Assembly (NCBI GenBank): GCA_965660875.1
Contig: CBFIBQ010000018.1
Span: forward strand, 1-64,000
Direction: 5' to 3'
From: UBA6770 sp965660875
Lineage (GTDB): Bacteria; Bacteroidota; Bacteroidia; Flavobacteriales_G; Salibacteraceae
Length of the DNA stretch: 64,000 bases
The notes below the pieces were generated by a model. That model saw nothing but the letters and a program-made list of their open reading frames with translations, was not told where the DNA came from and did no database searches. Numbering within the stretch: position 1 is the stretch's first letter; each line of letters begins with the position of its first letter. The position numbers were made by a program, and so were the translations under genes. Below, piece after piece: positions 35,034-43,952 of the stretch.

Positions 35034-35106
35034 TTTTTTGCTTTTATGCTAATAATTGCGAATATATATAAATTACTTCACGAGGTTTTCCATTAGAATT
35101 TGTTTT

Positions 35107-35631
35107 TTAAAAATCTACATCTTCATAGCCAGACCCCACAAGTACACAACCTCTGTTCCTTACATGCTTGTTGTACTCAGGGTCTCCTGGTATTTTTATT
35201 GTTAAGTAAATCCGCGACCCCTCAAAATCTTCAGGTACTTCGTATTCAAATGTTTTGGATGATGATTGAGATAGCACTTTGGCGGTTGACAATTTGTGAG
35301 GTTTGTCGGTTAATTTCATTTTCACCTCAGTAGGAAGGCTTTCCCCGTTGATCACAAATTTGTACTTGGTGCTGTGATAGATTGGAATTGAAAGTTCTTG
35401 AACTTGAGTGTAAGCTTTATAGTGAATTTTTGTTTTGGTTATTTTATCCAACTTAAATGGCGCCATTTGCTCCTTTATTTTTTCTGAAGTTTCGCTGTAT
35501 GTGCAACTCTCATTTACAGTAATTTGACTCGCAGCGCTCTCGTTGCCTTTTTTATTCCTTTTCTGTCCAACTAGAGAATTGACAGACAAAAGGAGAAATG
35601 AGCAGATAAAAAGTGATAATAGATTATTCAT
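35107..35631 (-). CDS. Secreted protein of unknown family S (copy S1), first gene of the S-L-S-L-S operon
   Basis: 174 residues. Signal peptide NNLLSLFICSFLLLSVNSLV, followed by a basic stretch (GQKRNKKG) that S2 and S3 lack. The core is the same: SIPIYHSTKYKFVINGESLP, TEVKMKLTDKPH and NRGCVLVGSGYEDVDF. It keeps two of the three mature Cys (NESC and RGC), missing the middle one. It is the most divergent S copy. Its promoter is probably at 35655-35684. A 73-base gap to L1 is the widest in the operon. Confidence 0.8.
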   Translation of the reverse strand: MNNLLSLFICSFLLLSVNSLVGQKRNKKGNESAASQITVNESCTYSETSEKIKEQMAPFKLDKITKTKIHYKAYTQVQELSIPIYHSTKYKFVINGESLPTEVKMKLTDKPHKLSTAKVLSQSSSKTFEYEVPEDFEGSRIYLTIKIPGDPEYNKHVRNRGCVLVGSGYEDVDF

Positions 35632-35654
35632 GCATCTTTATTTTTGACAGACTG

Positions 35655-35684
35655 CTAAAGTAGAAAACAAAATTAGGTTCACAA
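35655..35684 (-). promoter_or_regulatory. Bacteroidota-type promoter of the S-L-S-L-S operon
   Basis: Minus strand: TTG (35684-35682), 19 bases, then TACTTTAG (35662-35655), one base off TAnnTTTG. It sits 24 bases before the S1 ATG. The rest of the 211-base gap to the antiporter gene is AT-rich, with no other feature I can name. Confidence 0.45.
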
Positions 35685-35843
35685 GAACCATTTTATTGGA
35701 TATAAGCTACTTTTTAAAAATATCAAGTATCTGAATTTCAATTACTTAAACTACTTATTAAGAATACTTCACATTATAAAAAGTTTATTAGTTTTGACCG
35801 AAACACTCTTAATTCAAAATAAAATACCTAAAAATTCTAAAAA

Positions 35844-37391
35844 ATGAAAAGTAGCTGGAAGTTAATATTGATGTCCATCATTGGACTGTTTATGGTTGGA
35901 ATAACCTATGGTCAAGCTGATGGGGCACAAGATTCAAGTGCTATGGGGCAAGAAACTATTGAATCGGTTTCAGAAGTAGAAAATACGGCCATGGTCGAAT
36001 CTGAAGAACACAGCGCCGAAGAGGCAGCTACTGCTTCTAGTGAACACAGCGAAGGTCATGGTGATCACGGTGGGCATGGAGAAAAAGGAATGACAACATT
36101 AGACTTAATTGCATTATTAGTGTTATTGGCAGCACTATTCACATTTATCAATATTCATTACATTAAATTACCTGGCACCATTGGTTTAATGCTTCAAGCC
36201 TTGGTTCTGAGTTTAATTATTGTGGGAGTGGGGTTTGTTGTTCCCAGCTTGAGAGAAGGGGCTGAAAACATCATGCGAAATGTTGATTTCACAGAAGTAC
36301 TGCTAAACATTATGTTGAGCTTCCTGCTTTATGCTGGAGCATTGCACGTAGACATTGACAAACTAAAGGAGGAATCAGCATCTGTGTTCATTTTGGCAAT
36401 ATTTGGAACGCTTATTTCTACCTTTCTTATTGGTACAGCTATCTTCTATTTCTTAGGTCTATTCGACCTTCCAATGGACATACAGTACATTCACTGTTTA
36501 TTGCTGGGAGCATTAATTTCACCCACCGATCCAATTGCAGTTTTAGCTATTCTAAAAACAACTAACATTTCCAAAAATCTTCAAATTAAAATTGAAGGTG
36601 AATCCTTATTTAATGATGGTATTGGTGTTGTTGTGTTTATAACCATCTTAGCAATCGCTACAGGTGGCTCTGGTCATGGTGGAGGTGGAGAAATCACAGC
36701 TGGTTCAGTAGCATTTCTGTTTGGGAAAGAAGTCTTTGGAGGTCTATTACTAGGTGCGGCGTTTGGAGCACTTGGATACTGGTTGTTGGTTATTATCGAT
36801 AACGAACACGAAGAACTTGAGGTTTTAACCACACTGGCTCTTGTGCTTGTAGGAACACAAATTGCGGTTCACTTACACATTTCCGCTCCATTAGCAATGG
36901 TAGTAATGGGACTTATTATTGGTCGTGGTAACTCGAGCCATGGCGAGTTAGACGAGAACGGCGAAGAAATCGAAGGGATTGCAGGTGAATACGTCATGAA
37001 GTTTTGGCATTTGGTTGATGAAGCAATGAACGCCATTCTATTCATATTAATTGGTTTGGAAATGCTTATCATCATTGAAGAAAGTTCAAGTGCATTCTTC
37101 CAAATTGGTGTAATTAGTATTTTCATAATCTTAGCAGGTAGATTCATTGGTGTAGCTTTACCAATTACAATTCTGGACTTTTTCAAAAGGTCGGCAAAAG
37201 GCACCATTCCCATACTTACTTGGGGCGGTTTGCGTGGAGGAATATCTATTGCATTAGCACTTTCACTAAGTGCCGAAGATGTTGGTACAGATGTAAAGTA
37301 CTTAATTGTAACCATCACCTACTGTGTTGTAGTATTCTCCATTTTAGTTCAGGGTTTAACTATCGAAAAGCTTGTGAAGAAATATCTATAA
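35844..37391 (+). CDS. Cation:proton antiporter, CPA1/NhaP type, with secretion-like leader and His-rich N terminus
   Basis: 515 residues. The transporter proper starts near residue 80 and has about 12 membrane helices. Its motifs are typical of CPA1 Na+/H+ exchangers: ALISPTDPIAVLAILKT (about 227-243), EGESLFNDGIGVVVFIT (about 252-268) and WGGLRGGISIALALSLS (about 460-476). The first 80 residues are unusual. They comprise a signal-peptide-like helix (KLILMSIIGLFMVGITYGQA) and a Glu/Ser/His-rich stretch (EHSAEEAATASSEHSEGHGD and HGGHGEKG). If the signal is cleaved or acts as an anchor, the His-rich part would face the periplasm, where it could bind metal or sense pH; that is inference. Downstream is a strong terminator. 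Confidence 0.9.
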   Translation: MKSSWKLILMSIIGLFMVGITYGQADGAQDSSAMGQETIESVSEVENTAMVESEEHSAEEAATASSEHSEGHGDHGGHGEKGMTTLDLIALLVLLAALFTFINIHYIKLPGTIGLMLQALVLSLIIVGVGFVVPSLREGAENIMRNVDFTEVLLNIMLSFLLYAGALHVDIDKLKEESASVFILAIFGTLISTFLIGTAIFYFLGLFDLPMDIQYIHCLLLGALISPTDPIAVLAILKTTNISKNLQIKIEGESLFNDGIGVVVFITILAIATGGSGHGGGGEITAGSVAFLFGKEVFGGLLLGAAFGALGYWLLVIIDNEHEELEVLTTLALVLVGTQIAVHLHISAPLAMVVMGLIIGRGNSSHGELDENGEEIEGIAGEYVMKFWHLVDEAMNAILFILIGLEMLIIIEESSSAFFQIGVISIFIILAGRFIGVALPITILDFFKRSAKGTIPILTWGGLRGGISIALALSLSAEDVGTDVKYLIVTITYCVVVFSILVQGLTIEKLVKKYL

Positions 37392-37411
37392 AAATCAAAA
37401 ACAAATCGTTT

Positions 37412-37440
37412 AAAAAAGCCCTTTTCTAAAGGGCTTTTTT
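37412..37440 (+). terminator. Rho-independent terminator of the antiporter gene
   Basis: AAAAAAGCCCTTT pairs with AAAGGGCTTTTTT (13 bp), loop TCT, then further T residues. As it is A-rich before and T-rich after, it could also work for the opposite strand, where the sensor gene ends about 100 bases away. Confidence 0.85.
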
Positions 37441-37542
37441 TTGCATCATACTTTTAGTACAACAGAAATAAACAAAAAGTATGCTGTTTTCAGATCTCTT
37501 GAATTAAGCAATAATAAAAGAAGGAAATATGTAGACGATTGA

Positions 37543-39549
37543 TTACGTCTCTTTTTGAAGTATCGCTTGATTGGCTTTTGACTTCCACTCTTTCCGGTCT
37601 AGTTTGTAACCCTGTCTGAGCGTTTCATTTATTTTATTGACAATATCATCCAATTCAAACGCTGCCTTATGCAGATAATTCACGACGTCTTTGTTCTCTT
37701 TTTCTAAACTAGAACCGTCTAGCAACTCGACTAAACCCAAAATATTACATACCGGTGCTCTCAGCATATGCGCGTTGATATAGGTATACTCCACCAATTG
37801 CTCATTCTTTGAGTTTAGCTCCTGTGTTCTATCTTCTACACGTTGCTCCAGTTCATTATTGATGCGCAGAATTTCTGCTTGCTTTTCCGATAGCAGTTCA
37901 TTCTGCTCTTTTATTCGTATTCTTTGGTTATGAATATCTGTAATATCCTGGGCGATTCCAAGTATACGGATTGGCTTTCCTTTTTCGTTCAGAATGGGTA
38001 AAAAAGTTGCGGCGACCCAAGTTTCTGAACCCTTAACCGCAACACGTGTCTCTCGCTTAATGCTCTTACCATTTAATAAATCACGCCAAAAGGACTGCCC
38101 CAAGTTAAACTCCAGTTTTTCGCTCTTCACAAAACTCAGGTCAAATTCGCTCCAATTCATTCCACGCACTTGTTCTAGAGTCATTCCAAATAGCTCCAAG
38201 GATTTTTCATTTAACCAAATGATCTCACCCCTTCTGTTGTACTCAAAAACATAGTTATGATCACTAATCGATTTTAAAAGACTTCGTGCCTCCGCCTCTT
38301 TTTTAGCCAGTTCTTGTTGCGTATCTTTTTGTGAATCCAAAGCATATTCCAATTCCTCTCGCTGTGTCTTTAGCTCTTTATTCTGCTCTAAAATGAGTTG
38401 CTTTTGCTCAATAAACCGCTGACTTTCTGATAAGCTCTTTTCACCGTTGGAATAATGTTGATCAACATACTCCAGGACTATTCCTTCTACTCGTTTCAGA
38501 ACGTCATTGGATAGAAATGCTTTGTTGGCCGAAATCTCACAACGCAGAACACCTGCGGAGCCTAATCTTTTATAAAACGGAAATTCATAAGCAGCCAGTA
38601 CTTCTTTATGGTCATGCTCTGAATAAAAATCACGCGTTCTCGAGTCCAACACACAATTAAATATCACTTTGTTTTTTAAACTCAAAACATCCTGATAATC
38701 CATATTATCCATTAAGCTTATAGTCTTTGACAAATTGGGGAGCTCCTTTTCACCACTTACTGATTGTGCTAAGCTTAAATTCCCGTTTTCATCCTCACGG
38801 TAGATCGATACTCTTTGCGCCTGAGTTATTGTTTTTATACGTTCTAAAAAACCAACTATTCCTATATCTTCAATTGCCAAACTTTTTGAAATATTAGGTG
38901 CTGAATTTTCCAACATTTCATCCTTGAATAAATATCTATCTAACAAAGCATATCCCACTATGGTGATTGTAAAGAAATTGAAATATGGTGGCCAATAAAA
39001 TGTTGCCGAATCTCCAGTTACCAGTATGAAACTCGAACCAATTGTTGCGATAAAAAATTGCATACCAAGCAGCAAGGCAGTATTGAAGAATAGACTCAAC
39101 ACTAGCGTGGCAATTTGTGTTTTTCGGTTCAAAACCAATAAGGGGAAAGCTGCAACTGCGATTATCGCATATTGCCAAACGAAAAAATTCTCCGCATACA
39201 TTCTCCCAAAGGAAAACACTGGAATAATCATGAGAGGTAAAGCACCGAAAGAGAGCATTAAGCGTGAGAACTGACTGAATCGCAACGCATTAAAAACAAG
39301 TACCGATACAAAAAGAAAAGCTGCTAGTAATAAGACTACCGCCCATGTAAATTCTTGCTTCAAAAAACTTATTGAAAAAAACAAGGAAGAAAAGACAAAT
39401 AAGATGAGAGACAAATGATTGGAGCGGCCAAGGACAGATAGGTCAACTTGGGACATGTCAGCTTCACTTCCCAATTCAGTAATTCTATTCCAAATGTTAT
39501 TTTGAGCACTCATTGCAAGCATCCAAATTATAGCAACCAACCGTACCAT
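37543..39549 (-). CDS. Membrane sensor protein: 7TM-like, GAF-like, PAS and DHp regions, without a kinase ATPase domain
   Basis: 668 residues. About residues 45-200 hold six or seven membrane helices. A GAF-like segment follows (about 225-370; IKTITQAQRVSIYREDENG), then a coiled coil (KQLILEQNKELKTQREELE), a PAS domain (about 420-540; NYVFEYNRRGEIIWLNEKSL; RILGIAQDITD), and a second coiled coil (NELEQRVEDRTQELNSKNEQ). The segment YINAHMLRAPVCNILGLVEL (about 590-610) looks like a histidine kinase DHp helix with the conserved His-x-Leu-Arg-Ala-Pro. The protein stops about 60 residues later, so the HATPase domain is absent. It may work as a phosphoacceptor scaffold for another kinase or be a decayed kinase. 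There is no response regulator adjacent. Confidence 0.8.
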   Translation of the reverse strand: MVRLVAIIWMLAMSAQNNIWNRITELGSEADMSQVDLSVLGRSNHLSLILFVFSSLFFSISFLKQEFTWAVVLLLAAFLFVSVLVFNALRFSQFSRLMLSFGALPLMIIPVFSFGRMYAENFFVWQYAIIAVAAFPLLVLNRKTQIATLVLSLFFNTALLLGMQFFIATIGSSFILVTGDSATFYWPPYFNFFTITIVGYALLDRYLFKDEMLENSAPNISKSLAIEDIGIVGFLERIKTITQAQRVSIYREDENGNLSLAQSVSGEKELPNLSKTISLMDNMDYQDVLSLKNKVIFNCVLDSRTRDFYSEHDHKEVLAAYEFPFYKRLGSAGVLRCEISANKAFLSNDVLKRVEGIVLEYVDQHYSNGEKSLSESQRFIEQKQLILEQNKELKTQREELEYALDSQKDTQQELAKKEAEARSLLKSISDHNYVFEYNRRGEIIWLNEKSLELFGMTLEQVRGMNWSEFDLSFVKSEKLEFNLGQSFWRDLLNGKSIKRETRVAVKGSETWVAATFLPILNEKGKPIRILGIAQDITDIHNQRIRIKEQNELLSEKQAEILRINNELEQRVEDRTQELNSKNEQLVEYTYINAHMLRAPVCNILGLVELLDGSSLEKENKDVVNYLHKAAFELDDIVNKINETLRQGYKLDRKEWKSKANQAILQKET

Positions 39550-39693
39550 TTAGCTTAAGTGCACCCATAGTATGAACATCGTATTATTGGTATCTCTGAT
39601 TTACCTAAAGTCCCCTGCTGAATAAAACAAAAGTTCTTTTCAATGAGCGGAAATAAACTTCTTCTTAAAATTTAACGGCAAAGCGAACTTTAC

Positions 39694-39727
39694 TTGTAAT
39701 GAATGGTAACCGATTAGTCTAATTTTG
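39694..39727 (+). promoter_or_regulatory. Bacteroidota-type promoter of truA
   Basis: TTG at 39694-39696, 23 bases, then TAATTTTG at 39720-39727, an exact TAnnTTTG match. The TTG start codon of truA follows five bases later, so the transcript would have an extremely short or absent leader. Confidence 0.5.
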
Positions 39728-39732
39728 CACGC

Positions 39733-40497
39733 TTGGAGGCAACAAAAAAGCGGTATTTTATTGAACTTTGTTATGATGGCTCAGCATTTAGCGGTTGGCA
39801 AAAACAACAGAATGCCGCATCCGTTCAAGAAACTCTAGAAAAAGCTCTAAGTTTAATCTTGGGTGAAGAAATAAGCGCTGTGGGCTGTGGGCGAACCGAT
39901 ACTGGAGTTCACGCAAAATCTTTTTTCGCACATTTTGACACCGAACTGGCTATTCAGACAAATCAGTTGACATTTAAATTAAATAGTTTACTCAAAAATA
40001 GCATCGGTATATTTAGAATCCTAGAAGTGGAAAACGATCTGCATGCTCGTTTCAGTGCCTTGGAAAGAACCTATAAATATCAATTACTTTTCAAAAAAAT
40101 CCCGTTTGAATTGCCCTTTAGCCACTACATATATGGAAAGCGACCAGACGTAGAGAAAATGAACGATGCAGCACATAAACTAATTGGAACACATAATTTT
40201 TCGTGCTTTGAAAAAATTGGTTCTGACAATTCTACTAGTATTTGTACCCTCACAAAAGCTGAATGGTCACTTACGAAAAATGGTGCCGTCTTCGAAATTA
40301 AAGCAAATCGATTTCTAAGAAATATGGTACGGGCTATTGTAGGAACCTTACTAGAACTGGGATTAGGGGAGATAGACCACAAAGAGTTTGACAAGATTCT
40401 AAAAAGCGAAGATCGCTCCATTGCAGGCCCTTCTGCACCGGCAAAAGGACTTTTTTTATATGACATTACCTATCCAAAACTCAAGAGTTATGAGTGA
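39733..40497 (+). CDS. truA: tRNA pseudouridine(38-40) synthase TruA
   Basis: 254 residues, normal TruA length. YFIELCYDGSAFSGWQKQQ (8-26) and GCGRTDTGVHA (51-61) with catalytic Asp56 are diagnostic, as are RFSALERTYKYQLL and RFLRNMVRAIVGTLLELG. It converts uridines 38-40 of the tRNA anticodon arm to pseudouridine. The only usable start is TTG at 39733, because the next Met lies beyond the first conserved strand. Its last 8 bases overlap the likely start of the ABC exporter gene, so the two are co-translated, as in other Flavobacteriia. Confidence 0.96.
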   Translation: MEATKKRYFIELCYDGSAFSGWQKQQNAASVQETLEKALSLILGEEISAVGCGRTDTGVHAKSFFAHFDTELAIQTNQLTFKLNSLLKNSIGIFRILEVENDLHARFSALERTYKYQLLFKKIPFELPFSHYIYGKRPDVEKMNDAAHKLIGTHNFSCFEKIGSDNSTSICTLTKAEWSLTKNGAVFEIKANRFLRNMVRAIVGTLLELGLGEIDHKEFDKILKSEDRSIAGPSAPAKGLFLYDITYPKLKSYE

Positions 40498-42250
40498 AAT
40501 AAGCGGTAAGGTATTCGATATCAAAGTATTTAATAGGGTTCTAAAATATGTAGCCCCTTACAAAACTCGATTTGTTTTTACCGGATTCCTTACATTTCTG
40601 CTTGGTTTTTTGGGGCCTGCAAGACCACTTCTGGTGCAATACACCTTGGATAACTCAATACTCGAACCTAACCCAAGTCTACTGGTGAAGTTAACCGTTG
40701 CTATGATTGGTTTACTTGTAATTGAAACCATTGTCCAGTTTTATCAAACTTATATGGCTAATTGGGTCGGTCAGAGTGTTATCAAGGACTTAAGAGAAGA
40801 AACCTTTCATAAAATATCTTCCTTCAAGCTAAAGTATTACGACCAGACACCTATTGGAACAATGGTTACAAGGGTGATTTCTGATATAGAAACTATTGCA
40901 GATGTTTTCTCAAATGGCATACTCATCATAGTCGGTGACATCCTAAAACTCATTGTGGTGGTGATTCTAATGTTCGCAACAGATTGGAGGTTAGCACTGC
41001 TGAGCTTAGCATCAATTCCATTGCTTTTGGTGGCCACCAGAATGTTTAACAGAGCAATTAAGACAGCTTTTCAAGATGTTAGAACTGAAGTTTCTAGACT
41101 AAATGCTTACGTCCAAGAACATATTACAGGAATGAATATCGTTCAGATCTTTAATCGAGAAGAAAAAGAATATGAAAAGTTTAAGGCAATAAACAAAAAC
41201 CATCGCAATGCCCATATCCGGACGGTGTGGGCTAATGCCATATTTTTTCCAGTAGTAGAATTACTAAGCGCCACTTCCCTAGCCTTGCTGGTTTGGATAG
41301 GCTCCAAGGGAATTATAGATGACACCGTAACCTTTGGTAATTTAGTTGCATTCATCCTATACATCCACATGCTATTTAGACCAATAAGGCAGTTGGCAGA
41401 CCGTTTCAACACCTTACAAATGGGGATGGTAAGTTCAGAACGTGTTTTTAAAGTACTGGATACAGCAGCTAAAATCGAAAATACTGGAAAGCTCCAAATG
41501 CAAAACGTAAAAGGCAAACTCGACTTTAAAAACGTTTGGTTTGCATATAACGAACCCGAATGGATATTAAAGGATATTGATATTACGGTAAACCCAGGAG
41601 AAAAGGTTGCTTTAGTTGGGTCTACTGGAGCGGGAAAATCTTCTATCATCAACCTATTAGGCCGTTTTTATGAATATCAAAAAGGAAGTATAAAAATTGA
41701 TGGACAGCTGATTCAAGATATTGACTTAAACTCTTTAAGAAAACATGTTGGAATTGTAGTTCAAGATGTTTTTCTGTTTTCAGATACGATATACAATAAC
41801 ATTACGTTGAACAATCCAAGGATAACGAATGAAGCGGTGCAAATTGCGGCAAAAAAGGTAGGTGCTCACGATTTTATTATGAATTTGCCTGGTAATTATT
41901 CATATGAAGTAGGCGAACGCGGCGGAACGCTTTCGGTAGGTCAGCGTCAACTATTAGCCTTTATTCGAGCTTATTTGTACAATCCGGAAATATTGATTTT
42001 GGATGAAGCAACCTCTTCCGTCGATACAGAATCTGAAGAATTAATTCAAAAAGCTACGGAACGAATTACAGAGAATAGAACATCAATTATTATTGCCCAT
42101 CGATTGGCAACTATTCAAAAATCGGATAGGATAATGGTAGTTGATGCGGGTAAAATCATAGAAAGCGGGACTCATACGGAACTGCTCGCAAAAAATGGAT
42201 TTTATAAAAATCTATACGATATGCAATTTGCCACCGAAATAGAATTATGA
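40490..42250 (+). CDS. ABC transporter, MsbA/lipid exporter-like fused permease-ATPase
   Basis: 586 residues from ATG 40490; ATG 40460 and the start of the open frame at 40421 lie inside truA. Six membrane helices occupy residues about 15-300 (TRFVFTGFLTFLLGFLGPAR; NWVGQSVIKDLREETFHKIS). The ATPase domain has Walker A GSTGAGKSS (about 377-385), signature LSVGQRQLL (about 480-488; LSVGQ instead of LSGGQ) and Walker B ILILDEATSSVDTESE (about 500-515), with the H-loop IAHRLAT. Half-transporter, acting as a homodimer. Substrate is probably a lipid or drug; the closeness of lpxK (3.4 kb) hints at lipid A flipping, but this is weak. Confidence 0.92.
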   Translation: MSEISGKVFDIKVFNRVLKYVAPYKTRFVFTGFLTFLLGFLGPARPLLVQYTLDNSILEPNPSLLVKLTVAMIGLLVIETIVQFYQTYMANWVGQSVIKDLREETFHKISSFKLKYYDQTPIGTMVTRVISDIETIADVFSNGILIIVGDILKLIVVVILMFATDWRLALLSLASIPLLLVATRMFNRAIKTAFQDVRTEVSRLNAYVQEHITGMNIVQIFNREEKEYEKFKAINKNHRNAHIRTVWANAIFFPVVELLSATSLALLVWIGSKGIIDDTVTFGNLVAFILYIHMLFRPIRQLADRFNTLQMGMVSSERVFKVLDTAAKIENTGKLQMQNVKGKLDFKNVWFAYNEPEWILKDIDITVNPGEKVALVGSTGAGKSSIINLLGRFYEYQKGSIKIDGQLIQDIDLNSLRKHVGIVVQDVFLFSDTIYNNITLNNPRITNEAVQIAAKKVGAHDFIMNLPGNYSYEVGERGGTLSVGQRQLLAFIRAYLYNPEILILDEATSSVDTESEELIQKATERITENRTSIIIAHRLATIQKSDRIMVVDAGKIIESGTHTELLAKNGFYKNLYDMQFATEIEL

Positions 42251-43143
42251 GAATAAAACTGCTTTTCATTACTACTTTATTCTTATGCGTTTTTGGGCAA
42301 CAGGCAATGGCTCAAAACCCGCCAATAACAAACGCTCAAAATTTAGAGTTCGAGGCAGATAAAATTGTTAAAGAGGCTACCACTAATATCTTAAACTACA
42401 TTGGATTACCGCCAGATTTTAAAGTAATTCAATTGGATATACCCAACGTAATTGCCTATACAAAACATGGTAATCGTTACATTGGTTACAACCCAAGGTT
42501 TATTCAGAGGCTACGAATTGAAACAGAGACCGATTGGAGCGCATACAGTGTACTGGCGCACGAAATTGGGCACCATTTAGCTGGACATACGGAAAAAAAC
42601 GGAAAAACGAATCCTGGAAACGAGTTAATCGCAGATCACTTTAGTGGATTCATTTTACAGCGTATGGGAGCAACTTTAGAACAGGCGGAATCTGCACTAC
42701 TCAGTCTTGATGACATTGGAGGAATTACGGACACGATACACCACCCACCCGTAAAATCACGCATTACGTCACTTGCCGAAGGGTGGATGCAAGCAGCGTC
42801 TTTAAGTTTAAATCAAAAAGTAAATGAAAGAAGCTACAGCCCAGCTATTGAGGGTAAGCAGGATTACCTTTTCAAGTGTACATTCAATGGAGACGAAAAC
42901 GTATACTTCATAAACCGAGAGGATCAAGTAATCTGGTTTAACGACAGAGGACGTCCTATTGAAATAGGTAAAAAACTAGCTTCTGAAACAACCAATTTCG
43001 CTTGGAAAATAAAATATGGAAGAAGCACCTACGGTGTTGATGCCAAAGGGGTAATTTGGTCAAACACCAACTTTAATTCAAGCTTCAAAGTAGGTAAAGT
43101 AGAAGCATTTATATACGAAGCCCAAGATGCGGATCAAGACTAA
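42247..43143 (+). CDS. Secreted M48-like zinc metallopeptidase
   Basis: 298 residues. Signal peptide RIKLLFITTLFLCVFGQQAMA. The active site HEIGHH (105-110) has the HExxH metal motif, and NELIADHFSGF (125-135) carries the third ligand Glu126 and the following AD, as in M48/gluzincin peptidases. The catalytic domain spans about residues 35-200; the C-terminal 100 residues (YLFKCTFNGDENVYFINRED; NFAWKIKYGRSTYG) are beta-rich and unassigned. It is likely active in the periplasm or outside the cell. The ATG overlaps the ABC transporter stop (ATGA). Confidence 0.85.
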   Translation: MRIKLLFITTLFLCVFGQQAMAQNPPITNAQNLEFEADKIVKEATTNILNYIGLPPDFKVIQLDIPNVIAYTKHGNRYIGYNPRFIQRLRIETETDWSAYSVLAHEIGHHLAGHTEKNGKTNPGNELIADHFSGFILQRMGATLEQAESALLSLDDIGGITDTIHHPPVKSRITSLAEGWMQAASLSLNQKVNERSYSPAIEGKQDYLFKCTFNGDENVYFINREDQVIWFNDRGRPIEIGKKLASETTNFAWKIKYGRSTYGVDAKGVIWSNTNFNSSFKVGKVEAFIYEAQDADQD

Positions 43144-43952
43144 ATCGCTCCAATTAAGTGAGTGAAAATTTTACTCATAATGGGTTCCGCCTTATTTGCA
43201 GCCTCTTGCACATCTTCATGGGTCACCTCAACAATTTTTCCCTCTACGCCCAAATCCGAAATAATAGAGCAAGCAAAACAAGGAATGCCCATATGTCTAG
43301 CCGCTATAACCTCCGGAACGGTTGACATTCCAACTGCATCTGCTCCTATTGTTCGAATATACTTGTACTCTGCAGGCGTTTCCAAACAAGGGCCACTTAC
43401 TCCAGCATAAACACCTTCCCGTAATGTTATTTCATTACTTTCAGCAAAGAACTTTGCTTTGCGAATAAAACCCTTATTGTATGCTTCACTCATATCTGGA
43501 AACCTAGTGCCTAACTCATCAATGTTAGGGCCCATTAATGGGTTATCACCGAACAAATTAATATGGTCATTAATAACCATAATATCGCCGATATCAAAAG
43601 ACTCATTTACACCGCCACAAGCATTTGAAAGCAATAATGCTCTAATACCTACCTGCTTCATTACACGTATGGGAAAAACAACTTTATCCATTCCATAACC
43701 CTCGTAGTAATGAAACCTGCCTTGCATAGCAACAACTTGCTTACCGCCCAATTGACCAAATATCAAATTCCCTGCATGACCTTCTACGGTAGAAATAGGA
43801 AAGTTTGGTATTTCGGAATAGCTCAACGATAACGTTTTTTCTATCTTATCTGCCAAGCCACCAAGACCAGAACCTAAAACAATTCCTATTTCGGGTTTGA
43901 CCTGAATTTTGGATAAAAGGAAATCAGTTGTGGTATTTATTTCTTGTAACAT
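43140..43952 (-). CDS. Purine nucleoside phosphorylase, family I (inosine/guanosine type)
   Basis: 270 residues from ATG 43952; an upstream frame extension to 43994 lies inside lpxK. Motifs: IVLGSGLGGLADKI (phosphate loop), GHAGNLIFGQLGGKQVV, AMQGRFHYYEGYGMDKVVFP, LSNACGGVN, VSGPCLETPAEYKYIRTIGA and DAVGMSTVPEVIAARHMG. These are the trimeric PNP pattern (PunA/XapA/human PNP class). It cleaves purine ribonucleosides and deoxyribonucleosides with phosphate for salvage. It overlaps the 3' end of lpxK by 29 bases and is convergent with the metallopeptidase gene (4-base overlap). Confidence 0.95.
   Translation of the reverse strand: MLQEINTTTDFLLSKIQVKPEIGIVLGSGLGGLADKIEKTLSLSYSEIPNFPISTVEGHAGNLIFGQLGGKQVVAMQGRFHYYEGYGMDKVVFPIRVMKQVGIRALLLSNACGGVNESFDIGDIMVINDHINLFGDNPLMGPNIDELGTRFPDMSEAYNKGFIRKAKFFAESNEITLREGVYAGVSGPCLETPAEYKYIRTIGADAVGMSTVPEVIAARHMGIPCFACSIISDLGVEGKIVEVTHEDVQEAANKAEPIMSKIFTHLIGAI

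Noticed and set aside
36869..37318. 149-residue open frame on the minus strand
   Set aside because: It lies wholly inside the antiporter gene, antisense to its conserved membrane segments, and has no recognisable domain.
41143..41652. 169-residue open frame on the minus strand
   Set aside because: Antisense to the ABC exporter including its Walker A segment; no domain or start context.
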